A DNA stretch of 32,533 bases from Planctomycetaceae bacterium (GTDB lineage Bacteria > Planctomycetota > Planctomycetia > Pirellulales > Thermoguttaceae): contig JAIRPZ010000103.1 in the NCBI GenBank assembly GCA_031256755.1, positions 1-32,533 on the forward strand, read 5' to 3'. The notes below the pieces were generated by a model, which saw nothing but the letters and a program-made list of their open reading frames with translations, was not told where the DNA came from and did no database searches. The position numbers were made by a program, and so were the translations under genes. Positions 25,401 to 32,461 of the stretch are shown piece by piece. Every line of letters begins with the position of its first letter. The stretch's first letter is position 1.

Positions 25401-26182
25401 GCGTCAATGCTGTCCGGTTCAGCCGCTGCGGACGTTATCTCGTTTCCGGCAGCGATGACGGTTCCGTTACCATTTATCCTTTACCTCGAAAAGCAGATGG
25501 TACCCGTTCTCCGCTAAACGACCGGACATTTCATGATCATCAGTATCCGATCACGGCTGTTGCAATTTCAACCGATCGGCGGACGCTTTTTTCGGCAGAC
25601 GCAAACGGACATATTATTGTACGGAAACTGCAAAACAATTCCGCACAGGAACAGGGAACATTCACTTCTCCGTCGCAGACGCACGGAATCCAAGCCCATA
25701 TCGGCGAAATTACGGCATTGGAGTTATCGGCTGACGGACGCTTTCTGTTTTCTTCGGCAAAGGAACCGGTGATCAAGGTGTGGCGGCAGTCCGCTGCAAG
25801 CGGAACTCAAAAACCGGCTGCGGACCATTGGCAACTGGCATCTCAAATCGAAGGTCATCCTGCACCGGTTACGTCAATGGTGTTGGAAATATCGGGCAGG
25901 CGGCTGATAACGGGCAGTGCAGACGGCGTAGTTCGGGCGTGGGAACTGCTCTGGAATTACCGCTTTCCGGGCTGGCAGACGGTCAGTGAAGAAGCCGAAT
26001 CGGTTTTGCGGTCGCTGTTGTCTTTTTATTTTTCGGACGAAACCGAACAACCGGCGGTTGATGAGGACGTGATGAATAAAATCATGCTGGAAATGGGTTA
26101 CTGCGGTTTCGGAATGATCCCGTCTGAATACATCCGTAAAACAGTCGGAAATATCTTGTCCGAAGGGCAGGAACGGCGGTAG
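22445..26182 (+). CDS. Zinc-ribbon / Ser-Thr kinase / TPR / WD40 multidomain protein
   Basis: A 1245-residue signalling protein. Domains in order: an MJ0042-type zinc ribbon (residues 1-38; CPHC and CKQC); a Hanks-type kinase (about 85-395) with Lys126 in 'LAVKSPK', Asp227 in 'HLDVKPANV' (HLD in place of HRD) and Asp244 in 'ADFGLS'; TPR-like helices (about 415-530); a first WD40 group from about residue 680 ('GHEGRITALAF'); a helical TPR-like insert (about 775-853); a second WD40 group (about 854-1165) with repeats such as 'GHRDWVRSIAL' and 'GSADGVVRAWEL'; and a helical C-terminus. The glycine loop is degenerate ('EGGVGIV'), but the catalytic Lys, Asp and DFG are kept, so activity is plausible. 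No membrane helix is seen, so it is probably cytoplasmic. It stands alone with its own promoter. Confidence 0.9.
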   Translation: MFLAVCPHCRKTYKLDDSLIGKRATCKQCRNIFTLVEISDTTVQTDSAFDLKRPLNGCPAHPAPAAQTVKTKEPFAPETGLWNIGDLVLGIYEVKPLAENVPYAEGGVGIVHRIYHREWDMDLAVKSPKPQFFQTEHGKKSYEKEAQTWIELGLHPNIVTCYLVRRIGGIPRLFAEFVPDGSLRDWILNGRLYEGGQDTALLRIFNLAVQFAWGLEHAHRQTLLHLDVKPANVMMSGQTAKVADFGLSQAPMDSGTESSGSPNNPANMISIGMTPGYCSPEQYLAVELVKKLEFDKVPPLTVRTDIWSWAVSILSMFVGGPPCNKQGGQNARQVCIDFLKQKNGTAGRRMPSALEPPPMPKDVADLLLRCLEEEPAKRPESMEQIADELIRAYKSLTDSDFPRSKPASAAWTPDSMNNRAASFLDLNKPAEAVKLYDQAISMQPWHPAVTYNRTIIAWRLGQMTDTAAVERLETLIKMRPNNSGAVYGLGLAQRERGNLSSALDAFQNALSIEDREDIRRAISVTENVAAGDARCVESWTLLPDFNEGLTPSAHVSASAHSIYADSKSEFLLFYAKPQTLQIVSAMTGHIQRSFKIPQQKAGHADVHTETFHTERWALSDDLLWELYADPNGITMRRVGTTAAAYLFQKIQWSAAGNASAAVGKIIENRADISNLKTKRKIGSLQGHEGRITALAFCPDARFAATAAEDRTVRIWELPSCRCLRTFTTAKNTIDAVYFDPNKLFVLTLTANGTLRLWSVASLCRQPFRAPLQLSNVTSAEEAGRQQSEMERFCNDIRQAVRQKDYAAVLELWEKAKTLPGWETMRNILETEGIGDEIKRHTVRESFDSALCTHTLSGHSEPVTGIAVSLDANLIASAGQDTTIRIWNIAEQRREADLTGHRDWVRSIALTTDARFLVSGSWDGSVHIWNIAEKKTIRSFGERIKLLTKIALSPQGNIVAVANAAGSVLLWDVLSNTVLNRYTNRSSVNAVRFSRCGRYLVSGSDDGSVTIYPLPRKADGTRSPLNDRTFHDHQYPITAVAISTDRRTLFSADANGHIIVRKLQNNSAQEQGTFTSPSQTHGIQAHIGEITALELSADGRFLFSSAKEPVIKVWRQSAASGTQKPAADHWQLASQIEGHPAPVTSMVLEISGRRLITGSADGVVRAWELLWNYRFPGWQTVSEEAESVLRSLLSFYFSDETEQPAVDEDVMNKIMLEMGYCGFGMIPSEYIRKTVGNILSEGQERR

Positions 26183-26267
26183 CAACTTCTGCAACGGGCA
26201 GAAAACAATGTTTTCGGTTTTCTCCGTTTGAGCAAAAATCACCCTTCGCCGACCGCCGGTTCGTATC

Positions 26268-26295
26268 TTGACAAATTCCGTTTTTCGTCTATCAT
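26268..26295 (+). promoter_or_regulatory. Sigma-70-like promoter of tex
   Basis: A consensus TTGACA (26268-26273), a 16-bp spacer and TATCAT (26290-26295). Leader of about 104 nt. Confidence 0.65.
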
Positions 26296-26372
26296 GCTGC
26301 GGTCAATGTCCGCTGCCGATTGCCGAAACAAAAAATAAAAACGCAGGGGACTAACGCTAAAACGAAATGACG

Positions 26373-26387
26373 GCCCGGCTGCCGGGC
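26373..26387 (+). promoter_or_regulatory. GC hairpin in the tex leader
   Basis: GCCCGG, loop CTG, CCGGGC, ending 18 nt before the ATG at 26406. It lies in the 5' leader and is followed by an unstructured A/T-rich run. It may affect translation or mRNA stability. Confidence 0.4.
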
Positions 26388-26405
26388 TGCTGAAAAATTA
26401 AAATT

Positions 26406-29396
26406 ATGGTCGAACCTATTACGATCAACGTCCGTTATCTTGCCCAAGATGTACGCCTTCCGCAGGAACAAGTCCAATCCGTTGTCGATCTGCTTGATGC
26501 AGGTATGCCGGTTTCCTTCATTGCCCGGTACCGCCGGGATATGACCAAAAATCTCAATGAGGAACTGCTCCGCCAAATCGAAGAAGCACTCCGCGATGCC
26601 CGGGCGTTGTCCGAAAGGAAAATGACCATTCTGAAAACCCTCGAAGCGGCAGGAAAACTGACCCCGGAACTCGATCAGAATTTCCGCGAAGCCAAATCGA
26701 TCAAACGGCTGGAAGACCTTTATCTTCCGCACAAACCGAAACGTCCGGCAACCGCAGCCGCCGCAAAAAATCTCGGTCTCGAACCGCTGGCTCAGGAAAT
26801 TCTCGAAGGAACCGTTCCGCCGGAAAAATTAGATGAACGCGCCGCCGAATTTATCAATCCGGACAAAAACGTCAAATCCGTTGCGGATGCACTGCTCGGT
26901 GCCGGACATATCATTGCCGATATATTTGCCGGTAAGCCGGAACTTGTCCACCGTGTCCGGGAATTCCTTTATCAGCATGGGCATCTTGTTACGTCCCGAA
27001 ATCCCCCGAAATATCCTGCTGCTGAAGAATCCCGAATTGCCGGCAGCGATCAGCCGTCCAAAAATGAAACACCGCAAAATGAAGAACCCGCAAACGAACC
27101 ACCCAAAGACGAGGAACCCGTCAACGAATTATCCAAAGAGGATCCGCCGGAGACGGTGATTTCTGCTTCCTCCGAAAGCGAAGAGGCTGCTTCTCCTGTT
27201 TCGGAAACTTCTGAATCACCCGAATCGCCGGAAACGGAAGTTACTGAAATGTTTCAGCAAATTCAGGAAGCGCAAGCCGAAAAAGGAATTCCGAAAATCA
27301 TTTCGCAAAACACGCTCAAAAAGAAAAAACGGGAAGAGGAAAAGAAAAAACAGATCGACATTAAAGCCCGGCAGCGGGAACATTTTGAGCGGCAGTTTAC
27401 CGATTATTTCCATTTCTCAACAAAACTGAGGGGAATCCCTGCGCACAAAATTCTTGCCTTTAATCGGGGCGAGCGGCATAAAATTCTGAATGTTACCATT
27501 GAAGCCGATGTGAACAGCATTTTGGAGTCGGTCAAAGAATTGTGTATTCCGGCGGAACACGTTCATGCTCCGTTTTTGACCGGCTGTCTGAATGATGCAC
27601 TGCAAAAACTAGTAGTACCGGCACTGGCAAAGGAGGCAAGAACCGATATGACGGAATATGCGGAAAAGCATACGATCCGTTCTTTTGCCCGGAATCTGCG
27701 GAATTTGCTTTTGCAGCGTCCGTTGCCGAACCGCCGTGTCCTTGCGATTGCTCCGGTTTCCAAACAGGACAGTAAGCATGGCTGTAAAGCCGCTGCGCTT
27801 GATGAATTCGGTAACCTGCTGGCATCGGAAACGGTTTTCCTTGCCGGTAATGCCGAGCGGAGGGAACATACCGCCCAAGTCATTGCCGAAATGATCCGCA
27901 AATACCAATCGGCTGTGATTGCGGTCGGCAATGGACCCGGCAGCCGGGATGTCGAAGAAATGGTTGCCAAAATGCTTGCCGCCCATTTTGCTGATGCCGA
28001 TTTATCTTATGTGATGGTCAACGATGCCGGAGCGGGCATGTATGCCGTCAGTCCGGCAGCGAAAGAAGAATTTCCGAATGAAGACCCGTTTATCTGCGGA
28101 GCGATTTCTATCGGGCGGCGGTTGCAGGATGCCTTGAAAGAACTGGTCAAAATTGAGCCGGCAAGTTTGGGCAGCGGCATCTATTATCACGATGTCAAAG
28201 GAAAATATCTGAAACAAATGCTGGCGGAAGTGGTTGAATCCTGCGTTAATTTTGTCGGAACGGATTTGAATTCGGCAACGGCGGCTCTGCTCGGCTATAT
28301 TGCCGGTCTCAACCCGATGACTGCCAAGCGGATTTGCGAGTACCGGCGTGAACATGGATTGTTCAAAAACAGGGCGGATTTGAAAAGTGTACCGGGGATC
28401 AATGAGACCGTCTATCATCAGGCGGCGGGTTTTCTGCGGATCACCGGCGGCGACAATCCGCTGGATGCGACGAACATTCACCCGGAAAGTTATGAATTGG
28501 CAGCGGGTATTTTGGAAAAACTCGGCTTTACGACCGATGTTTTGCGGACAGCGGAAGGCATAAAACAAGTTGCCGATAAGGTCTATGCCGAAAAAATCGA
28601 AACGCTTTCCGCAAGGTTTTCGGAGGAACTGCATGCCGGTCCATTTGCGGTGCGGAGTGTGTTGCAGGAATTGTGTCATCCGGGACGCGATCCGCGGGAA
28701 AAACTGCCTATGCCGGTGATGAAGCGGCACGCACTGCAATTCGCCGAGTTGACACCGGGACAGCCCTTGTCGGGAACGGTGCAGAATGTCACTGAATTTG
28801 GGGCGTTTGTCGATATTGGTTTACCGGAGTCAGGATTTGTGCATGTGAGTCAAATGTCGACCGGTTATCTTCGGGATGCTCACGATCGGACGGCGGTCGG
28901 CGATATGGTGCATGTGTGGGTTACGGAAATTGATTCGGTGAAAAAGCGGGTGTCGCTCACATTGCTGCCGCCGGGTCAGGCGAGACGGCAGCCGTCTTCG
29001 CCGAAGCAAAAAGGAGAAGAACGTCCGCAACGGGACCCCGTAAAGAATCGGGAAGCAGCCGAAGTTCCGCACGAGAAGGTGTCTCCTGAACCGGCATCGG
29101 ATCGTCGTTCGTTTGACAGGCGGCAATTTGAAAGCAGCCGGTCGAAGCCGGAACAACGGGGAAGGGGAAACAATGCAAAGGATCGGGAACATTCGTCTTC
29201 GGATAAATCTCGGAACAATTCTTCATTTCGCAAAGATGACCGGTTGCGGGATCGTGTGCCGAAGACATTTGAATCGGCACCGGTCAAAAAAGAGGTGAAA
29301 CCGATTACGGAAAAGATGAAGCAGGGAAAAGAGCCGATGCGGAGTTTTGCCGATTTAGCCCAACTCTTTGAACAAACAAAAACAGACGAAAGTTAG
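26406..29396 (+). CDS. tex: Tex family RNA-binding transcription accessory protein with large insert
   Basis: A 996-residue Tex protein against about 770 usually. The Tex N-terminal helical domain is clear ('VSFIARYRRDMT', 'LEDLYLPHKPKR'), as are the YqgF/RNase H-like domain ('RRVLAIAPVSKQDSKHGCKAAALD', in parts), helix-hairpin-helix region ('LNPMTAKRICEYRREHGLFKNRADLKSVPGI', in parts, from about residue 636) and the S1 domain (about 786-856; 'GTVQNVTEFGAFVDIGL'). Two additions are unusual: an acidic Pro/Glu/Ser insert at about 201-320 with repeated 'NEEP/KDEEP' units followed by a KKKKREEEKKK run, and a 140-residue Arg/Ser/Glu-rich C-terminal tail. Tex binds nucleic acid and is thought to act on transcription or RNA turnover. 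Confidence 0.92.
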   Translation: MVEPITINVRYLAQDVRLPQEQVQSVVDLLDAGMPVSFIARYRRDMTKNLNEELLRQIEEALRDARALSERKMTILKTLEAAGKLTPELDQNFREAKSIKRLEDLYLPHKPKRPATAAAAKNLGLEPLAQEILEGTVPPEKLDERAAEFINPDKNVKSVADALLGAGHIIADIFAGKPELVHRVREFLYQHGHLVTSRNPPKYPAAEESRIAGSDQPSKNETPQNEEPANEPPKDEEPVNELSKEDPPETVISASSESEEAASPVSETSESPESPETEVTEMFQQIQEAQAEKGIPKIISQNTLKKKKREEEKKKQIDIKARQREHFERQFTDYFHFSTKLRGIPAHKILAFNRGERHKILNVTIEADVNSILESVKELCIPAEHVHAPFLTGCLNDALQKLVVPALAKEARTDMTEYAEKHTIRSFARNLRNLLLQRPLPNRRVLAIAPVSKQDSKHGCKAAALDEFGNLLASETVFLAGNAERREHTAQVIAEMIRKYQSAVIAVGNGPGSRDVEEMVAKMLAAHFADADLSYVMVNDAGAGMYAVSPAAKEEFPNEDPFICGAISIGRRLQDALKELVKIEPASLGSGIYYHDVKGKYLKQMLAEVVESCVNFVGTDLNSATAALLGYIAGLNPMTAKRICEYRREHGLFKNRADLKSVPGINETVYHQAAGFLRITGGDNPLDATNIHPESYELAAGILEKLGFTTDVLRTAEGIKQVADKVYAEKIETLSARFSEELHAGPFAVRSVLQELCHPGRDPREKLPMPVMKRHALQFAELTPGQPLSGTVQNVTEFGAFVDIGLPESGFVHVSQMSTGYLRDAHDRTAVGDMVHVWVTEIDSVKKRVSLTLLPPGQARRQPSSPKQKGEERPQRDPVKNREAAEVPHEKVSPEPASDRRSFDRRQFESSRSKPEQRGRGNNAKDREHSSSDKSRNNSSFRKDDRLRDRVPKTFESAPVKKEVKPITEKMKQGKEPMRSFADLAQLFEQTKTDES

Positions 29397-29477
29397 TCGG
29401 GAGTGTCTGTAACGGAACAACGGCGTTCTCTTCGGGAAATGAATTACCGGACTGCTGGGTTATTTAGTTCCCCCCTC

Positions 29478-29505
29478 TTGTCAAAAGTTTGATTTGTGAT
29501 ACACT
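29478..29505 (+). promoter_or_regulatory. Sigma-70-like promoter of structured RNA candidate
   Basis: TTGTCA (29478-29483), a 16-bp spacer and TACACT (29500-29505), with the start expected near 29511. No protein gene follows on this strand. Confidence 0.6.
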
Positions 29506-29509
29506 ATTG

Positions 29510-29680
29510 CTGATGATAAGTTTTGGAAAATGAACTTATCTGTCATCAGACACCTGACAAACGGCGGGGCTTAGCCTGCCGTTTTACGGGCGGTGCGGTA
29601 GCGGAAGCTGTTGTTGTGTTCTCCGGTTGTTTTGAGGGGCTTCTGTGCCGTGCCGCCCGATGTTTCAGGGACAACAACGA
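29510..29680 (+). ncRNA. Candidate structured non-coding RNA
   Basis: Beginning at the predicted transcription start, three hairpins follow. HP1: 29510-29522 (CTGATGATAAGTT) pairs with 29533-29549 with a small bulge. HP2: AAACGGC (29559-29565) pairs with GCCGTTT (29578-29584). HP3: 29587-29608 pairs with 29639-29659 through about 21 base pairs, several of them G-U, and one bulged G, around a 30-nt loop. The loop segment GTTGTTGT (29610-29617) is complementary to ACAACAAC (29671-29678), which would make a pseudoknot. It does not match signatures I know for SRP RNA, RNase P RNA, tmRNA or 6S RNA. HP2, with its short T-run, might instead be a terminator for tex. The 3' end is unknown; it could run antisense to the 29699-31606 gene. 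Confidence 0.5.
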
Positions 29681-29698
29681 ATGACATCGGAAATCTCG

Positions 29699-31606
29699 CT
29701 AAGGTGTTGTTTTGGCATTCTCTTTCAGCAGTCCGTTCAATGTTTGCTGCAAATCCTCCGCCGAAGGAATAGGCGTTTCAGCAACTCCCCCCTCTTTATT
29801 GTAGAGAATCATATACGGAGGTGCGGTAATGCCCCAATAAGCGGCAATTGCACCATCCAACCCGTCCGCCGCATAAAGCTGCCGCCAGTTTGCCGGTGCA
29901 TTCTTCAGCGATGTCCGAAGCACTGCCGCATCAGCATCAAGATTCACGCCCACTGCCGTCAAACCGGCTGTCTCAAATTTGTCCGTTACCGCCTTGATAA
30001 TCGGCAACTGGGCAACAGAATTCTTATCCCAAAAAACAAGCAGCACCCACTTTCCTTTGTAGTCCGCAATATCAAATGGTTTGCCCGCCGTATCGGATGC
30101 TCTGAACGGAACGGCTTTACCTTTCGCAGTCAACCGCCGAATCGCTCCCCGCGCCTTCACCGCTATCGGCTGCCCCGGAGCGGATTCCGCCGCCTTCGTG
30201 TACCACTTAATTGATTCTTCGTTTGTTCCGTCTGCCGTTTCTTTGTATGAAGCGATTTGCATCATGGCTTCTTTGCCGGCTTCCGTTTTTTCGTATTTGC
30301 CTGCCATGGCTTCAAGGTCGGCAAGCCACTGATTATACGCCTTCATTTGATCCTGACCCGCCGCAAGAGAAACGTAGTATTCCGTCATAATTTGCCTGCT
30401 GCGGACGTGGGCTGCCAATTCTTCCATACCGGCTTTATTGACCGTTGTAAAAACCGTGGCGATTTGTTCTTGTCCTTCGGGATATTCCCCGCGTCCCGTC
30501 GCTTCCATAATGACATCCGCCAGTTGACGAATCCAGTTATCACGCTCTTCCTGCGCTGTCGATTTTTTCACAATTTCAAGCAGCAGTCCGACCACCTGTT
30601 TATGTTTTCCGGCCCGCTGTTCCGCCGGCAATGCCGGAATCTGCGCCTGTAATGCCTGAACCTGATTCATAATCGCCACAACTTCGCTGTCCGCCGTTCC
30701 TGAACTGCCTGCCGCCGGCTGGATAAATGTATAGACCGCTGCATTGTCGTCATACGGTTTCGGTAAATCAAGAACCCGCCAATTATTATTGCCGATCTTG
30801 ATGAGTGTGCCGAGTGTTAATTGCCGGGCTTTTCCCGAATCGCTGATCGTTACCGCCGCATTTTCGTACACATATAAATCGTTTTTATTGCCTTGTTCGC
30901 CGCCGGGAACAATACCGGGCAGCACGGCATTTAACTGATACCATTCCGTATCTCCTTTCAGGGCGAGGGCAGCGGCGGCAGCGGCAAAACCCGTTTTGAG
31001 TGCGGCAACTTTCTTGGCAACAGCGGCGTTCAATGTTTCTCCCAATGCGAGATCTTTCAATTCCGATTCATTAAGAGCAACGCGGAGAAACCGGTTTTGA
31101 TCTTTCTCTGCCAAGGCGCGGACAACTTCGCGGGAACATTCTTCAGCTGAAATTTCTTTCCAGTAATCAATGATGCCGTCTTCGTTTTTGTCAATTCCCC
31201 ATCGGGTACCGGCACTGTTTAACCAGCGGAACTGATCTTGTTTGCCGTTGCCGTCGGTGTCAAGTTCCCGATAAACTTCAACGCCGTTTTCAAAATACGA
31301 CCACTGATCGACTTGCCGTTTCGGATCACCGTTGGTATCGCTGAATATCCGCAGGGGTACTTTTTGCGGCGAGAGGATTTTCATGACCCGATTGTCTTCG
31401 GAAACGACCAGTTCGCAGCGGGCAATTTCTTCAGGCGAGAGGGTGTCAATTTCGACATCGTTTTGAATTGGTTTTAATTTGGCGGCGTGTTCGAGCGTGG
31501 ATGTTTTGGATTCTTGCCCGAAAGATGCCTCTGTAAAAAATGCGGCAAGAGAAAAAAGGGACACGCAGACAAATGACGGGCGGACAAAAATCATGGGAAA
31601 AGTCAT
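29699..31606 (-). CDS. Secreted protein with EF-hand-like repeats and thioredoxin-like domain lacking CxxC
   Basis: A 635-residue exported protein. A signal peptide covers about residues 1-30 (hydrophobic core, then 'EASFGQES'). Between about 88 and 150 are three Asp/Asn-rich loops, 'DTNGDPKRQVDQW', 'DTDGNGKQDQFRW' and 'DKNEDGIIDYW', like calcium-binding EF-hand or dockerin loops. A helical middle follows, then a C-terminal thioredoxin-like domain of the TlpA/AhpC-TSA type (from about 490; 'GKAVPFRASDTAGKPFDIADYKGKWVLLVFW'). Where TlpA has W-C-x-x-C, this protein has 'WDKNSVAQLP', so it cannot do thiol-disulfide exchange there. It ends at 29699, close to the RNA candidate, convergent with tex. 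An alternative start is the ATG at 31594. Confidence 0.82.
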   Translation of the reverse strand: MTFPMIFVRPSFVCVSLFSLAAFFTEASFGQESKTSTLEHAAKLKPIQNDVEIDTLSPEEIARCELVVSEDNRVMKILSPQKVPLRIFSDTNGDPKRQVDQWSYFENGVEVYRELDTDGNGKQDQFRWLNSAGTRWGIDKNEDGIIDYWKEISAEECSREVVRALAEKDQNRFLRVALNESELKDLALGETLNAAVAKKVAALKTGFAAAAAALALKGDTEWYQLNAVLPGIVPGGEQGNKNDLYVYENAAVTISDSGKARQLTLGTLIKIGNNNWRVLDLPKPYDDNAAVYTFIQPAAGSSGTADSEVVAIMNQVQALQAQIPALPAEQRAGKHKQVVGLLLEIVKKSTAQEERDNWIRQLADVIMEATGRGEYPEGQEQIATVFTTVNKAGMEELAAHVRSRQIMTEYYVSLAAGQDQMKAYNQWLADLEAMAGKYEKTEAGKEAMMQIASYKETADGTNEESIKWYTKAAESAPGQPIAVKARGAIRRLTAKGKAVPFRASDTAGKPFDIADYKGKWVLLVFWDKNSVAQLPIIKAVTDKFETAGLTAVGVNLDADAAVLRTSLKNAPANWRQLYAADGLDGAIAAYWGITAPPYMILYNKEGGVAETPIPSAEDLQQTLNGLLKENAKTTP

Positions 31607-31680
31607 AGCGGTAAAAAAGCGGAAATAGAGTGCGATAGGATTGTGGATTGTTCCGCCGATAATGCCGGACGGTTTCGGGC

Positions 31681-31709
31681 AGTATGCCGTTTTCCTGCAT
31701 AAAAGTCAA
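31681..31709 (-). promoter_or_regulatory. Possible promoter of the 29699-31606 gene
   Basis: Minus strand: TTGACT (31709-31704), a 17-bp spacer and CATACT (31686-31681). Leader of about 68 nt. Confidence 0.5.
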
Positions 31710-31851
31710 GAGGACTTGCGGCTGTTCGTGACTTTGACCCAGTCCGTTGCGGAGTTTCCTGACTTGCGAATTTTTACCCGACATTTTTGCTATTCTTTCG
31801 TATTAAGCACAGATACTTACTTCTGTTCCTCCATTTCCAACGGAGTCCGCA

Positions 31852-32397
31852 ATGTCCTCTTCGCCCGCCCCTGCCGCCGCCCGACTCCTGCAATGCCTCC
31901 ACCGCGTCGCCCCGCGGTCAAAACACGGGGTCTCCCATCCGTTTCACACCGTCATAGCCGGTGTGCCGATATTGACCGGCGATGCGGTTTATAGGCAGCG
32001 TCCGCTTCGTGAAGTGATTTATCAATATCATCGAGATTATATTTTTCAGGTGAAGGCAAACTACAAGAAGGTGCCGGAACAGTTCCCGTTAATTTTTTCC
32101 GGTGTCAAACAGCGGGAACCGGACGACAAACTTGTCTGTAAAAAAAGGGGATCGCAAAGATTCGCCTTCAGGAATCTATTCTTCGCCATTGGGAGGTGGA
32201 GAATTGCCTGCATTTGGAGAAGAGAGGAGTACGGCGCAGACAAACACGTTTTTTGGAGCGCGGCGTTGGGGAAGGTTTGGACGTTCCTGACGGGAATGGC
32301 GGGAGCGGTAGTGCGTCTGACGAAGAAGAAAGAGCATACTTTACGGGAAGTGAGAGAACAATTGAGAGCAAAACCGCAAAACGCTCGCCAAATGTAA
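31852..32397 (+). mobile_element. Decayed ISAs1-family transposase gene
   Basis: The first ~35 codons ('LLQCLHRVAPRSKHGVSHPFHTV') match the N-terminus of ISAs1/H-repeat transposases (LL-x-x-L-x-x-V-x-D-x-R-x-x-x-G-x-x-H-P). The frame then jumps, without a frame change, to 'ILTGDAVYRQRPLREVIYQYHRDYIFQVKANY', the DDE region containing the second Asp, so about 200 residues are missing. Near an A7-G4 run (32140-32150) the reading shifts to the frame giving 'ILRHWEVENCLHLEK' (HW-x-x-EN motif), and by about 32230 it returns to the first frame for 'ADKHVFWSAALGKVWTFLTGMA', the family C-terminus. Terminal inverted repeats were not identified. The element cannot be active. Confidence 0.78.
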
Positions 32398-32432
32398 TAC
32401 TCCGAAACGGACTGCGTATGCGACAGAGGGGC

Positions 32433-32461
32433 TTGACGCAGCCCTTGCCGCAGAGTAGATT
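32433..32461 (+). promoter_or_regulatory. Possible promoter reading out of the window
   Basis: TTGACG (32433-32438), a 17-bp spacer and TAGATT (32456-32461). A gene to the right of the window would support it; none is visible in the remaining 72 bases. Confidence 0.3.

Noticed and set aside
29510..29680. Identification of the folded region as 6S, SRP, tmRNA or RNase P RNA
   Set aside because: The hairpins are consecutive rather than one long interrupted helix, and the conserved sequence marks of those RNAs are absent.
31446..31784. 112-codon minus-strand frame upstream of the thioredoxin-like gene
   Set aside because: It overlaps the signal-peptide region of the 29699-31606 gene and a possible promoter; no recognisable domain.
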